Below, piece after piece: positions 26,162 to 35,137 of a DNA stretch of 64,000 bases. The notes below the pieces were generated by a model. That model saw nothing but the letters and a program-made list of their open reading frames with translations, made no database searches and was not told where the DNA came from. This DNA is from Pseudophaeobacter profundi (GTDB lineage: Bacteria; Pseudomonadota; Alphaproteobacteria; Rhodobacterales; Rhodobacteraceae): positions 19,726 through 83,725 of the forward strand of contig NZ_JARJEF010000014.1 of the NCBI RefSeq assembly GCF_029697505.1. The letters run 5' to 3'. A program made the position numbers and the translations under genes. Each line of letters begins with the position of its first letter. Position 1 is the stretch's first letter.

Positions 26162-26374
26162 ATGCCCAACCTCTTTGAAAACACACGAAACTACACCCTG
26201 GATGACCCAGAACTAAACATTCTGGGGGACCGGGACAAGCTTGCCCAGTGGCGACACAAGAACCATGGTCCAGCGTACTATAAATTAGGTCGCAAGGTGC
26301 TCTATCGCGGATCAGATTTGAATGCCTGGGTCGAGGCACATCGCGTCGATCCAAGCCAAAGCGGTGATTTCTGA
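26162..26374 (+). CDS. AlpA/excisionase-like HTH protein 1
   Basis: A 70-residue protein with ILGDRDKLAQWRHKNHGPAYYKLGRKVLYRGSDLNAWV in the layout of the MerR-like 'HTH_17' excisionase domain: a recognition helix, then a G-x-KVLYR-x-SDL wing and W. A good Shine-Dalgarno sequence (AAAGGAG) lies about 7 bases before the ATG. Its stop overlaps the next ATG (TGATGG region), so translation is coupled. Likely role: excisionase or transcriptional regulator of the recombinase gene downstream. Confidence 0.7.
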   Translation: MPNLFENTRNYTLDDPELNILGDRDKLAQWRHKNHGPAYYKLGRKVLYRGSDLNAWVEAHRVDPSQSGDF

Positions 26375-26772
26375 TGGCAGTGATCCACAACAACGCTCCC
26401 GCTACACTAGATCTATTCAGGGATATGGAACTCGAAGAACAAAGCTCAATGCACTCCTCCGGCTCGCAAAGGCGCCCGGCAACGGGGAAACGTAAAAAGA
26501 CACCTCCCAAGGGCAAAAAAAACACCGCAGATAATTTAATCAAAGAATGTTACCTCACGGTCAAAGAGGTGGCGCATCGATACGGCGTTTGCCGCCAAAC
26601 CCTTTGGCGCTGGGAAAAGAACAAGAAATTTCCGCCGCGGGTGAAGCTGTCAGCAACAACGGCGCGGTGGAGACTTTCTGATCTTACCGCCTTTGAGGCA
26701 ACGCTATCTGGCGGCCTACCAAAAGCCGAAAGGCCACCCGTTCACCGCCTGCTCTCAAAGCGGGAGAACTAG
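26374..26772 (+). CDS. AlpA/excisionase-like HTH protein 2
   Basis: A 132-residue protein. The first 55 residues are charged and probably flexible (KRKKTPPKGKKNTADN). The rest is an AlpA-type HTH: YLTVKEVAHRYGVCRQTLWRWEKNKKFP, then ARWRLSDLTAFEATLSG. It is translationally coupled to the gene before it and ends 2 bases before the recombinase ATG. Two different AlpA-like proteins ahead of one recombinase suggests separate roles, for example excision direction and promoter control. Confidence 0.7.
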   Translation: MAVIHNNAPATLDLFRDMELEEQSSMHSSGSQRRPATGKRKKTPPKGKKNTADNLIKECYLTVKEVAHRYGVCRQTLWRWEKNKKFPPRVKLSATTARWRLSDLTAFEATLSGGLPKAERPPVHRLLSKREN

Positions 26773-26774
26773 AC

Positions 26775-28388
26775 ATGAGCCGCTCCTATCGCAAGATTCG
26801 CCCCACAGTCTCCATGGTCTATTCTGTCACCGAGGTGCAGGCGCTCTATGACGTATGCCGCAACACCGTTTCAAACTGGGTCAGTAACGGCTTGAAGCCA
26901 TCTGACAACACGTTGCCACAATTATTCCGAGGTGCAGAACTCAAGCGCTTTCATGCCGCGTACACCGCTCGCAAACAGCAGCCCCTGCGCTTTGGAGAGT
27001 TCAAATGCTTGAAGTGTGGGTATCCCGGTTTTCCGGACGTGAATTCAGTTACCCTTATAGCCGATGGTAATCGTGCCACCAAGGCCTATGCAACGTGTTG
27101 CAACTGCAGTGGCAGAGTGCTGAAGTTACTTGGTGCAACGGAATGTGACAAAGTAAAAGAATGCATCGAAACCAACACCAGCCTAGCACAAATAGACGAA
27201 GAGAAAGGTCAGCCTTCGGCCCGTGTTGGGAAAGATACGGCATCTCAAGACATGGAATGGTTCCCAACCAATGACAGGATCATCCACGATTGGCAGGCCT
27301 ATGCGGGGCGCTATGATCCCAAAACCGTCCAGGCACACCTCATCAGCATCCGTGACTTTGAGCGTTTTTTGGGTGGGCAGTCTTTCGAAAAGGTAAGGCC
27401 AAAAGATGCGGGGGCCTATCGTGATCATCTGGTAAAAATACGTGAACGAGCCAAAGCCGATGGTGGCCTGAGCAATTCGACCGTTCGACACAGGGCATCG
27501 CACCTTGCATCCTTTTTCAGATGGCTCAGAGGACAGAGTGGATATCGGCGCCTCAGCGCGGGAATACCAGATTACTTCGCCCTGCCACGTAGCACATCCG
27601 CGCAACCGCTTGAGAAGGGGAAACGCCCCTTTCCATCCATGCAAGATGCTTGGCATATGGTCGAATTAATGCCGGACCAAACGCTTGTGCAACGGCGAGA
27701 TCGATCTATGGTTGCTTTTGCGTTCATAAGTGGCCTCAGGGCAGGCGCACTGACATCTTTGCGGTTGAAACACCTGAACCCGCAGGGACAAACGGTTGTA
27801 CAGGACGCCCGCGATATGCGCGCCAAGAACGGCAAGAGCTATCGAGCGAGGTGGTTCCCTAGAACGGATCAATTCCAAACGGTATTCCTCGCCTGGCTCC
27901 AGGAACTGGAAAAACTTGGTTTTCAGGATCAAGACGCCCTATTTCCTGAGATAAAGGATCTTGTCCGTCAACGGCAGGGTTCACCCCCTGTTGCAACCCT
28001 AAGCTCTAGCAGGACGCTGCAAGCCGCCTTCGCTCGTGCGTCAAAGCCACTTGGAATGAACTATTCGCCTCATTCTGCCCGGCATGCATTGAAAGCGCTG
28101 GGCGCGCGAGTCTGCCGCACGCAAGAGGAACGCAAAGCCTGGTCGATGAATTTGGGCCACGCTGATGAGGCGATCACCGAAAGGCACTATGGCAAGATGT
28201 CAGCCGCGCGCAGTCGTGCGATTGTTGAAGCGCTAAGCTCAGATGAGGTGTTCACTGAAGAAGAAAAAGAGATAATCATCGATTACCACGAAGGCCGATT
28301 TGCGCGCGGGAGCGACGCATATCGAACAGCACGCAGACTGGCAGACAAGCGAGAGAAGGCCCGAGGGGACGATAACGTAATCGAATGA
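26775..28388 (+). CDS. Tyrosine recombinase with N-terminal HTH and zinc-ribbon-like domain
   Basis: A 537-residue site-specific recombinase. The N-terminus has an HTH (VTEVQALYDVCRNTVSNWVSNG, about 16-38), then a zinc-ribbon-like pair CLKCG (about 80) and CCNCSG (about 107). A SAM-like core-binding domain follows at about 165-255. The catalytic domain shows the first Arg in SGLRAGALTSL (about 317), HSARH (His-x2-Arg, about 435) and the tyrosine in ITERHYGKM (about 472). The HTH plus zinc ribbon is unlike common phage integrases and may give extra target recognition. It is the last gene of a three-gene coupled unit. No attachment sites could be identified by eye. Confidence 0.85.
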   Translation: MSRSYRKIRPTVSMVYSVTEVQALYDVCRNTVSNWVSNGLKPSDNTLPQLFRGAELKRFHAAYTARKQQPLRFGEFKCLKCGYPGFPDVNSVTLIADGNRATKAYATCCNCSGRVLKLLGATECDKVKECIETNTSLAQIDEEKGQPSARVGKDTASQDMEWFPTNDRIIHDWQAYAGRYDPKTVQAHLISIRDFERFLGGQSFEKVRPKDAGAYRDHLVKIRERAKADGGLSNSTVRHRASHLASFFRWLRGQSGYRRLSAGIPDYFALPRSTSAQPLEKGKRPFPSMQDAWHMVELMPDQTLVQRRDRSMVAFAFISGLRAGALTSLRLKHLNPQGQTVVQDARDMRAKNGKSYRARWFPRTDQFQTVFLAWLQELEKLGFQDQDALFPEIKDLVRQRQGSPPVATLSSSRTLQAAFARASKPLGMNYSPHSARHALKALGARVCRTQEERKAWSMNLGHADEAITERHYGKMSAARSRAIVEALSSDEVFTEEEKEIIIDYHEGRFARGSDAYRTARRLADKREKARGDDNVIE

Positions 28389-28454
28389 AATGGTGGCAAT
28401 GGCCAAGCAGTAGAGGTGGTAGGCTGGCCGACCGGATGACTGGTCCCAGCCTAT

Positions 28455-28712
28455 TCCGTTGAAAAACTCGTCCCAGTAGCCGCGTTGAATAGCTCACGAG
28501 ATTGAGCGCGCGTTGCCTCGCCTCTCTTCAGCAGGCGATTTTTGGTGGTGGCAGGAGCTTTGCGAGCTTTCGGAGGTTCCGGGCGGTTGCTGCGAGGTGG
28601 AATTCGTCGCGCGCGCCGAGAGGGCCCCGCAATCGAAGACGGTTCAGCCCCAGGATCCGCTTCAGATGGGCGAACAGCATCTCAACCTTCTTCCTCAGTT
28701 TGCAGGAGATCG
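28455..28712 (-). pseudogene. C-terminal remnant of an IS1182/IS5-like transposase and IS end
   Basis: The minus strand encodes CKLRKKVEMLFAHLKRIL, then GLNRLRLRGPLGARDEF and ATARNLRKLAKLLPP, ending in a stop at 28528. This is the characteristic end of IS1182-type (IS5-superfamily) transposases. Downstream to about 28455 is ACGAGTTTTTCAACGG, which looks like the element's terminal region. The N-terminal nine tenths are missing: the sequence switches at about 28712 into an unrelated gene fragment on the plus strand. It lies directly beyond the recombinase module. Confidence 0.7.
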
Positions 28713-29446
28713 CATATTCCGTGGTCTGGGGGCTGACCCCTGCCGAGCTGCGCATCTGGCAGGGCGGCAGCTGGGGGCTGGTGCAGGCACAGACCCAGAA
28801 CCTGGATCAGATCGGCGTCAACACCAGCGCCGATAGCACCAATCGGCTTGCCCTTGCCGCTGATGCCAGCCTGTTCAGCCATGCCGGCCTGGGCACCGCC
28901 AGCCCCAGCGCCCATCTGGAGATTGCCGGCACCGGGTCGGATTATCTGCTGGCAGGGGATGGTGGCGGCACCGGGTTCCGGCTGGCCGCTGATGGCAATG
29001 GCAGCTGTGAGAGCGCCTGGTCAGGCAGTGGTGCCGATTATGCGGAATGGTTTGAATGGCTGGATGGCAACCCGGCAGGCGAGGACCGACGCCGGGTCTC
29101 GGTGGTGCTGGAGGGGGCCTGCATCCGCCCGGCCCGTGCGGACGAGGATCCCATCGGCGTGGTCAGTGCCGCCCCGGCGGTGATTGGCGATGGCGACATG
29201 GATGAATGGAAACAGCGCTGGCTGCGCGATGATTTTGGTGCGCCGCTCTTGGGCCCGGGTGGGGCCCGGCGGGAAAACCCCGCCTATGATCCCAGCCGCC
29301 CCTATCAGCCACGCAGCCAGCGCCCGGAATGGGGGCTGGTGGGGCTGTTGGGCAAGCTGCGCCTGCGCGCAGGCCAGCCCCATAGCGCCTGTTGGCTGCC
29401 GATGCGCCAGATCTCTGGCGAGATCGAGGAGTGGCTGCTGCGCTGA
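28713..29446 (+). pseudogene. 3' fragment of a peptidase-G2/phage-tail-like protein gene
   Basis: About 240 C-terminal residues of a gene whose 5' part was replaced by the IS remnant. HLEIAGTGSDYLLAGDGGGTG is followed by SGADYAEWFEWLDGNP, EDRRRVSVVL, EDPIGVVSAAPAVIGD and WLRDDFGAPLLG. This block is typical of the self-cleaving peptidase G2 (intramolecular chaperone) domain at the end of tail-fibre and collagen-like proteins. An open frame extends left into the IS sequence, but that part is read from the wrong strand of the transposase and is not genuine. Without its own start it is probably not expressed. Confidence 0.7.
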
Positions 29447-29494
29447 TGATCCCCCCAGGGTCGACCCCGGGGCAGCCCCCCGCCGCCCGCGCGC

Positions 29495-30943
29495 CTAGCC
29501 CTTGGCCCCCTGACCACGGGCATAAAGATCCTCATAGCGCAGGATGTCATCCTCGCCGAGATAGCTGCCGGTCTGCACTTCGATCAGCACCATGGGCAAT
29601 TTTCCGGGGTTTTCCATCCGGTGCACCGCCCCCAGCGGGATATAGACCGATTGGTTTTCGCTCACCAGCTTGACCTCACCGTCTACCGTCACCTTGGCGG
29701 TGCCCTCGACCACGATCCAATGTTCCGAACGGTGGTGATGGCTTTGCAGCGACAGGGCCGCGCCGGGATGGACATGGATGCGTTTCACCTGAAAGCGGCT
29801 GCCCTGGGCCAGGCTTTCGAACCAGCCCCAGGGGCGGTGATCCTTGGGGAATTCCGTGGCCTGTTTGGCGCCTTTTTCTTTCAGCGCCGCCACCGCCAGT
29901 TTCACATCCTGCGCCCGCGAGGCATCGGCCACCAGCACTGCGTCGGGCATCGCCACCGCAATCACATCGCGCAGGCCGATGCCCACCACGGCAAGGCTCT
30001 CCTCCTCAGAACGCAGCAGGCTGTCATGACAGTCAATTGCGGTAGCACTGCCACTGGTCACCACGCCCTGATCATCCGCCGCGCTTTCGCGCCAGACCGC
30101 GTCCCAGCCGCCAAGATCGGACCAGCCGGCCGCAAAGGGCACCACGGTCAGGTTATCAACCTTCTCCATCACCGCGTAATCGATCGAGATATCTTCCAGG
30201 GCCTGCCAGGCGGCAGGGTCAAGACGGAAGAAGCCAAGGTCGCTCTCGGCGGCGGCAATCGCCGTCTCCACCGGCGCCATCAGGCCTGGAGCATGGGCGC
30301 GAAACGCCGCAAGGATCGCCTTGACCGAAAATAGAAAGATGCCGGCATTCCACAGGAACCTGCCCGAAGAAAGCATCGCCTCGGCGGTCTGGGCATCGGG
30401 TTTTTCGACAAAGCGCTGCAGATCAATGGCGCGCGGGGTGAAATCGGGGGAAAACGCAATGGGGCCGCCCGCCAGCTCCAGATAGCCATAGCCGGTTTCC
30501 GCATGGGTCGGCTTGATGCCAAAGGTGACGATCTGACCGGCGCGCGCGGCGGCCTCGCCAGCCGCAACCGCGGCGCGAAAGGCCGCAGCATCGGGCACCA
30601 CATGATCGGAAGGCGCCACCAGCATCAGCCCATCGGGATCACTTTGTTCCAGATAAAGCGCCGAGGCCAGCACCGCGGGCGCGGTGTTGCGCCCGGCAGG
30701 CTCGATCAGGATGGCCCCAGGATCAATGCCCACCTCTGCCAGCTGTTCGGTGACAATAAAACGGAAATCGGAATTGGTCAGCACCATCGGCGCGGCATAT
30801 TCCGCCCCCGACAGCCGCTGCGCCGAGGCCTGAAACAGGGTCGTATCGCCCACCAGCGGCACAAATTGCTTGGGGTAGCTTTTGCGCGACAGCGGCCAGA
30901 GCCGGGTGCCCGACCCGCCACAAAGAAGAATGGGAGTGATCAT
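29495..30943 (-). CDS. manC: Mannose-1-phosphate guanylyltransferase/mannose-6-phosphate isomerase
   Basis: A bifunctional type II enzyme of 482 residues that supplies GDP-mannose. The N-terminal nucleotidyltransferase has the signature LLCGGSGTRLWPLSRKSYPKQ (residues 5-25) and FVEKPD (about 170). The C-terminal cupin isomerase region has RPWGWFESL and the metal-binding QSHHHRSEHWIVVEG (about 405-420). The start is ATG 30943 after an AAAGGGG sequence; seven upstream codons in the open frame are excluded. It is the last gene of gmd-fcl-manC, 30 bases after fcl, and provides their substrate. A degraded relative of its 5' end lies at 1765-1899. Confidence 0.93.
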   Translation of the reverse strand: MITPILLCGGSGTRLWPLSRKSYPKQFVPLVGDTTLFQASAQRLSGAEYAAPMVLTNSDFRFIVTEQLAEVGIDPGAILIEPAGRNTAPAVLASALYLEQSDPDGLMLVAPSDHVVPDAAAFRAAVAAGEAAARAGQIVTFGIKPTHAETGYGYLELAGGPIAFSPDFTPRAIDLQRFVEKPDAQTAEAMLSSGRFLWNAGIFLFSVKAILAAFRAHAPGLMAPVETAIAAAESDLGFFRLDPAAWQALEDISIDYAVMEKVDNLTVVPFAAGWSDLGGWDAVWRESAADDQGVVTSGSATAIDCHDSLLRSEEESLAVVGIGLRDVIAVAMPDAVLVADASRAQDVKLAVAALKEKGAKQATEFPKDHRPWGWFESLAQGSRFQVKRIHVHPGAALSLQSHHHRSEHWIVVEGTAKVTVDGEVKLVSENQSVYIPLGAVHRMENPGKLPMVLIEVQTGSYLGEDDILRYEDLYARGQGAKG

Positions 30944-30973
30944 GGCTGCCCCTTTTGCAATCACATATTTAGC

Positions 30974-31948
30974 CTATTTGGCCCGCAGGTTATCCAGCCC
31001 CTGCTCCAGGAACCAGTCATAAGTGGTCCGAATGCCCACTTCCAACGGGATCCAGGCACGCCAGCCCAGCCGATCCAGCCGGGTGACATCCATCAGCTTG
31101 CGCAGGGTGCCATCGGGTTTGCTGGGATCCGTCAGGATCTGGCCGGTAAAACCGGTGACCCGCGCCACCATCTGCGCCAGCTCCAGAATGCTGACATCCA
31201 CGCCCGACCCCACGTTGATATGGCTCAGCATCGGCGCGGTCTCGCGGCTATAGGTCCCAGCATCGAGATCCATCACAAACAGCGAGGCCGCCGCCATGTC
31301 GTCCACATGCAGGAACTCGCGCATCGGCTTGCCAGACCCCCAGATCGTGACCTCTTGCAGCCCCGCCTGTGCCGCCTCGTGGAAGCGGCGAATGAGGGCC
31401 GGCAGCACATGGCTGTTTTCCGGGTGGAAATTGTCGCCCGGCCCATAAAGATTGGTGGGCATCACGGATCGGTAGTCGACACCATATTGCCGGTTGTAAC
31501 TTTCACACAGCTTGATGCCCGCGATCTTGGCCACCGCATAGGGTTCATTTGTCGGCTCCAGCGTGCCGGTCAGCAGCGCATTCTCTGCCATCGGCTGTGC
31601 TGCCGCCTTGGGGTAGATGCAGGAAGAGCCAAGCTGCAAAAGCTTTTTGACACCTGCGGCATAGGCCTGATGGATCACGTTGCATTCGATCATCAGGTTT
31701 TCATAGATGAACTGGGCCGGGTAGCTATTATTGGCAATTATGCCACCCACCTTGGCCGCAGCCAGAATGACCTGATCGGGTTTTTCTGCCTGGAAAAAAT
31801 CCTGCACCATGGCCTGATTGGTCAGGTCCAGATCGGCGCTGGTCCGGGTCAGCAGCGTCAGATCTTCGCCTGCCGCGCGCCGCGCCTGCAACTGGCGCAG
31901 GATCGCGCCGCCCACCATGCCGCGATGGCCTGCCAGATAAACCTTCAT
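30974..31948 (-). CDS. fcl: GDP-L-fucose synthase
   Basis: Epimerises and reduces GDP-4-keto-6-deoxymannose to GDP-L-fucose with NADPH. At 324 residues it is of normal length. It shows the N-terminal cofactor motif [11 protein letters not shown] (residues 6-16), LGSSCIYPK with the catalytic Ser (about 108), and the Tyr-x3-Lys YAVAKIAG (about 137-144). The C-terminal region has the substrate-binding [13 protein letters not shown]. It starts 4 bases after gmd and so is translationally linked to it. Confidence 0.94.
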   Translation of the reverse strand: MKVYLAGHRGMVGGAILRQLQARRAAGEDLTLLTRTSADLDLTNQAMVQDFFQAEKPDQVILAAAKVGGIIANNSYPAQFIYENLMIECNVIHQAYAAGVKKLLQLGSSCIYPKAAAQPMAENALLTGTLEPTNEPYAVAKIAGIKLCESYNRQYGVDYRSVMPTNLYGPGDNFHPENSHVLPALIRRFHEAAQAGLQEVTIWGSGKPMREFLHVDDMAAASLFVMDLDAGTYSRETAPMLSHINVGSGVDVSILELAQMVARVTGFTGQILTDPSKPDGTLRKLMDVTRLDRLGWRAWIPLEVGIRTTYDWFLEQGLDNLRAK

Positions 31949-31952
31949 CGCC

Positions 31953-33071
31953 CTAGCCTTCCAGACTCACCGGCAGATCCATGCCGTGTTCTTTCAGCAG
32001 CGCATGGCGCCGGGCCAGCTTCAGATCCTCGCGCACCATTTCAGAGCACATGTCCTGGACGGTGATTTCCGGCACCCAGCCAAGTGTCTCGCGGGCCTTG
32101 GTGGGATCGCCCAACAGGGTTTCCACCTCGGCGGGGCGGAAGTAGCGCGGATCAATCCGCAGCAGCACATCGCCCACCTTCAGCGCCGGGGCCGCATCAC
32201 CTTCAATCGCCGCAACAGTGGCGATCTCATCAAGGCCGGTGCCGGTGAAATCCAGGGTGATGCCCAGTTCGGCCGCCGACCAGATGATGAACTGGCGCAC
32301 CGAATATTGCTTGCCGGTGGCGATGACAAAATCATCCGGCCTGTCCTGCTGCAGCATCATCCACTGCATGCGCACGTAATCCTTGGCATGGCCCCAGTCG
32401 CGCAGCGCGTCGATATTGCCCATATAAAGACAGTCTTCCAGCCCCTGCCCGATATTGGCCAACCCGCGGGTGATCTTGCGGGTGACAAAGGTCTCGCCGC
32501 GGCGCGGGCTCTCGTGGTTGAACAGGATGCCGTTGCAGGCATACATGCCATAGGCCTCGCGGTAGTTCACGGTGATCCAATAGGCGTACATCTTGGCCAC
32601 CGCATAGGGGCTGCGCGGGTGAAACGGCGTGGTCTCGCGCTGCGGCACCTCCTGCACCAACCCGTAAAGTTCCGAGGTGGAAGCCTGATAAAACCGGGTC
32701 TTTTTCTCCAGCCCGAGAAAGCGGATCGCCTCCAGCAGGCGCAGGGTGCCCATGGCATCGACATCCGCCGTGTATTCCGGGCTTTCAAAAGACACGGCAA
32801 CATGGCTTTGCGCGCCCAGGTTATAAACCTCGTCGGGCTGCACTTCCTGCAGGATCCGGGTCAGGTTCGAGGTATCGCTCAGATCGCCGTAATGCAGTTT
32901 GAAACGGGCGTGATCGGTATGGGGATCCTGATAGATATGATCCACCCGCTGGGTATTGAACGACGAGGCCCGGCGCTTGATACCATGCACCTCATAGCCT
33001 TTTTCCAGCAGAAACTCTGCCAGATAGGACCCATCCTGGCCGGTCACACCGGTGATAAGCGCTCGTTTCAT
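31953..33071 (-). CDS. gmd: GDP-mannose 4,6-dehydratase
   Basis: Converts GDP-D-mannose to GDP-4-keto-6-deoxy-D-mannose, an intermediate for GDP-L-fucose. At 372 residues it almost equals E. coli Gmd. It has the Rossmann motif [14 protein letters not shown] (about 6-19), [26 protein letters not shown] with the catalytic Thr/Ser/Glu, and [20 protein letters not shown] with Tyr-x3-Lys. The start is ATG 33071; the 19 codons upstream in the open frame are not conserved. It is the first gene of the GDP-fucose operon. Confidence 0.94.
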   Translation of the reverse strand: MKRALITGVTGQDGSYLAEFLLEKGYEVHGIKRRASSFNTQRVDHIYQDPHTDHARFKLHYGDLSDTSNLTRILQEVQPDEVYNLGAQSHVAVSFESPEYTADVDAMGTLRLLEAIRFLGLEKKTRFYQASTSELYGLVQEVPQRETTPFHPRSPYAVAKMYAYWITVNYREAYGMYACNGILFNHESPRRGETFVTRKITRGLANIGQGLEDCLYMGNIDALRDWGHAKDYVRMQWMMLQQDRPDDFVIATGKQYSVRQFIIWSAAELGITLDFTGTGLDEIATVAAIEGDAAPALKVGDVLLRIDPRYFRPAEVETLLGDPTKARETLGWVPEITVQDMCSEMVREDLKLARRHALLKEHGMDLPVSLEG

Positions 33072-33347
33072 ACCTCTTCCCTCTTTTGTCGGCCTGCCAG
33101 CTGCAGCCTGCCGGGCCACAGCTGACATGGCAGCGGCCCCCGCACCCGAGACCTACGAGGCAGGCGAACAGAGTGCAAGCGCCCCGACCCGCCTGATCGG
33201 CCTGATTTTGCGCCGCCCGCTCTCGTCAGGGGGGGCGATCTCGGCTAGGGTCAGCCCCGCAAGAGCCGTCATGACAACAGAAAACCCATCCATGGACCGC
33301 GTTGCACGAATAGCGCGTGGGCCGTATTTGCCCCTTTCCCAGGTTCT
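33072..33347. other. Upstream region of gmd running into an IS5 remnant
   Basis: No gene recognised. The outer end of the IS5-type remnant lies near 33298 (GCGTTGCACGAATAGCGCG looks like its terminal repeat). The gmd operon promoter should be between about 33080 and 33290. Confidence 0.4.
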
Positions 33348-33696
33348 TTATACGACACGTTCGTAGGTCGCACGACCGAGATGGGTCATGCGGTTGAGAG
33401 CTTTGACAGCGATCTTGGTTTCGGTTGTCTGGGTCTCCAATTTGCGGCTACGCAGCTCTGATCCGATGATTTGTTTGTAACGCCCGATCTGGGCCTCGCC
33501 GCGTGATCTTTGGCCATAGGCCAGTGGCCTTCTGCCAGGCCATACGACCTCCTTTGGCGATCATGTCGATATGGGCGTTGCGTGCGGCGCACTCTCCGGG
33601 AACGGCGTTCTTCGGCGGCGGAATGATCAGCTCGACATCCGCACCGAAAGCTTGCCGGATCGTTGCGGCGGATGGTGTACCGTGAGCGTGTTGCAT
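33348..33696 (-). pseudogene. IS5-family transposase fragment, frameshifted
   Basis: The minus strand reads ADVELIIPPPKNAVPG, then CAARNAHIDMIAKGGRMAWQ, and after a one-base shift near 33520 continues YGQRSRGEAQIGRYKQIIGS, SELRSRKLETQTTETKIAV and NRMTHLGRATYERVV-stop at 33348. This is the C-terminal part of an IS5-family DDE transposase (the YGQRSRGE...RYK block holds the catalytic Glu). The N-terminal half is absent. It is an inactive remnant between gmd and replicon A. Confidence 0.75.
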
Positions 33697-33857
33697 GTGA
33701 GAACCAGAACGGCCCCCTTGAAGCAGGATAGGGGGAACAGATCACCATCGTTCAGAGGCGCAAAACTCATAAATGCAGGTGCGTGTCAAACTCTTTGCCC
33801 CCGGATGTCCCCAGATACACCGCCTCAGCCGCATCCGTTTTGCCGCTCTCATTGCTG

Positions 33858-33883
33858 CAAATGTTTCGCGCGCGAAACATTTG
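33858..33883. promoter_or_regulatory. parS-like palindrome A1
   Basis: A 26-bp perfect inverted repeat: CAAATGTTTCGC, two central bases GC, then its reverse complement. It lies 96 bases after the parB stop of replicon A. The core TGTTTCGCNNGCGAAACA resembles the chromosomal parS consensus TGTTTCACGTGAAACA. An almost identical palindrome (A2) lies at 38190-38219, so the two bracket the parB-parA-repA module. Confidence 0.75.
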
Positions 33884-33979
33884 GCCGCCGCCATCAGGGC
33901 CAAAAGGCATCATTAGACCCTAAAAAAGGGGCACAGCTTTCTGCGCCCCCCTGCCGTAGTTCCAATTGGCATGCCTAGG

Positions 33980-35086
33980 TCAGCGTTGCCGCAACCAGGC
34001 TTTCAAATCTTCCAGAAGTACAGCATCAACCGCCGCGCCGCTCAACTCGATCCGCTGCGCCCCCGGCTGAAATCCAAGGCGCAGCCCCTCCGTGACCTGG
34101 GTGGTCACCCGTTCCTGAGGGTGTATTCCGTCCCCTGTGCGCCGGATCTGCGGCCCGCCTTCTGGCGCCTGATGTGACTCTACAGGTGGGGTTAGAGCCG
34201 CATCAGTCGCAGCTTTCCCTGCCGTTTGCCGTGCTGCGAGACAGGCGCTGAGCAGGGCAGTTTCCTTGGCCGCATCCCCCCGGTCACCAGCCTGCAATGC
34301 CGCCTTCAAGACCTCGGCAAAGCCCGCATCCTCGTTCAACTGACGCACCAGGGACAGCCCCAGCTTTTCACTGATCGCAGTGGGGAAATACAGCACCGCA
34401 TCAAGCGCATCGACCAGAGTGACAAAACTGCCGATCTTTGATCTCTTGGCCCGTGGCGCATTGGCAAACAGCCCCTGCAGCGCTTTCTTCTGGCTCGGAA
34501 AAACCCCCTCTTTCAAGGCGCGCACCGCGATACGGGCACGTTCATAATGGGACAGGTTGACGCGAATTTCATTCTCTTCCACCATCGCGACATAGGCGGC
34601 TTCGGCGCTCTCCGGGTGGATCACCAGGGCTTTGATCTTGGCAAATTCAGGCTCTGCACCCTCGGCATAGAGCCTGCGCAGCGCCGAAAGGCGGCGCCAG
34701 CCGGAAATCAGCCCCCAAGATTTTCCGTCAAGGCGCCCCTCCAGCGGCACCACCTCGATGGGACTCTGCTGGCCACGGGTCCGCAAAGAGCCCATCAGGG
34801 CCTCCATCTCATCCGCGTCCTGGGTGATACGATCACGTACCAAATGCGTCTCGTCGATCGCCTCCAGGGGGATCTCTTCCACCATCAGGCCCCGACTGCG
34901 CGCGCGCTGCAGCACCTGCGTCACCTCTTGCAGGGCGGCCTGGGTTGAAACCTCGGCCGCGACCTGGGCAATGGGGGCGCTGCTTTGCGGCGGGGCGGCC
35001 AGCGGCCCCGACAGGGCTGATTTACCTTCGGGCGGGGTGGCAAGATAGGTGTCTTGCGCCGGGGAAAGCCGTTTGCGTTTTGCCAT
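33980..35086 (-). CDS. parB: ParB-family partition protein, replicon A
   Basis: A 368-residue DNA-binding CTPase-type centromere protein. The N-terminus starts MAKRKRLSPAQD, followed by the ParB nuclease-like domain: ALMGSLRTRGQQSPIEVV, SGWRRLSALRRL and MVEENEIRVNLSHYERARIA, in which the ENEIR/NLSHYE block matches the family's CTP-binding GERR...EN region. An HTH-like segment follows (ANAPRAKRSKIGSFVTLVDAL). It lies 51 bases downstream of parA and is co-transcribed. It is a clear relative of the ParB at 48245-49309. It should spread from the palindromes at 33858 and 38190. Confidence 0.9.
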   Translation of the reverse strand: MAKRKRLSPAQDTYLATPPEGKSALSGPLAAPPQSSAPIAQVAAEVSTQAALQEVTQVLQRARSRGLMVEEIPLEAIDETHLVRDRITQDADEMEALMGSLRTRGQQSPIEVVPLEGRLDGKSWGLISGWRRLSALRRLYAEGAEPEFAKIKALVIHPESAEAAYVAMVEENEIRVNLSHYERARIAVRALKEGVFPSQKKALQGLFANAPRAKRSKIGSFVTLVDALDAVLYFPTAISEKLGLSLVRQLNEDAGFAEVLKAALQAGDRGDAAKETALLSACLAARQTAGKAATDAALTPPVESHQAPEGGPQIRRTGDGIHPQERVTTQVTEGLRLGFQPGAQRIELSGAAVDAVLLEDLKAWLRQR

Positions 35087-35137
35087 CTGCTGATCTCCTC
35101 ATCGCGCCAATCTTGCGCCGCTGACCTTGTTAGAGCC

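Noticed and set aside
28502-28712. N-terminal part of the plus-strand frame running into the peptidase-G2 fragment
   Set aside because: It is the reverse strand of a recognisable transposase C-terminus, so the apparent long gene is an artefact of fusion.
30503-32065. 520-codon open frame antisense to fcl and manC
   Set aside because: It crosses two well-supported genes on the other strand and shows no domain.
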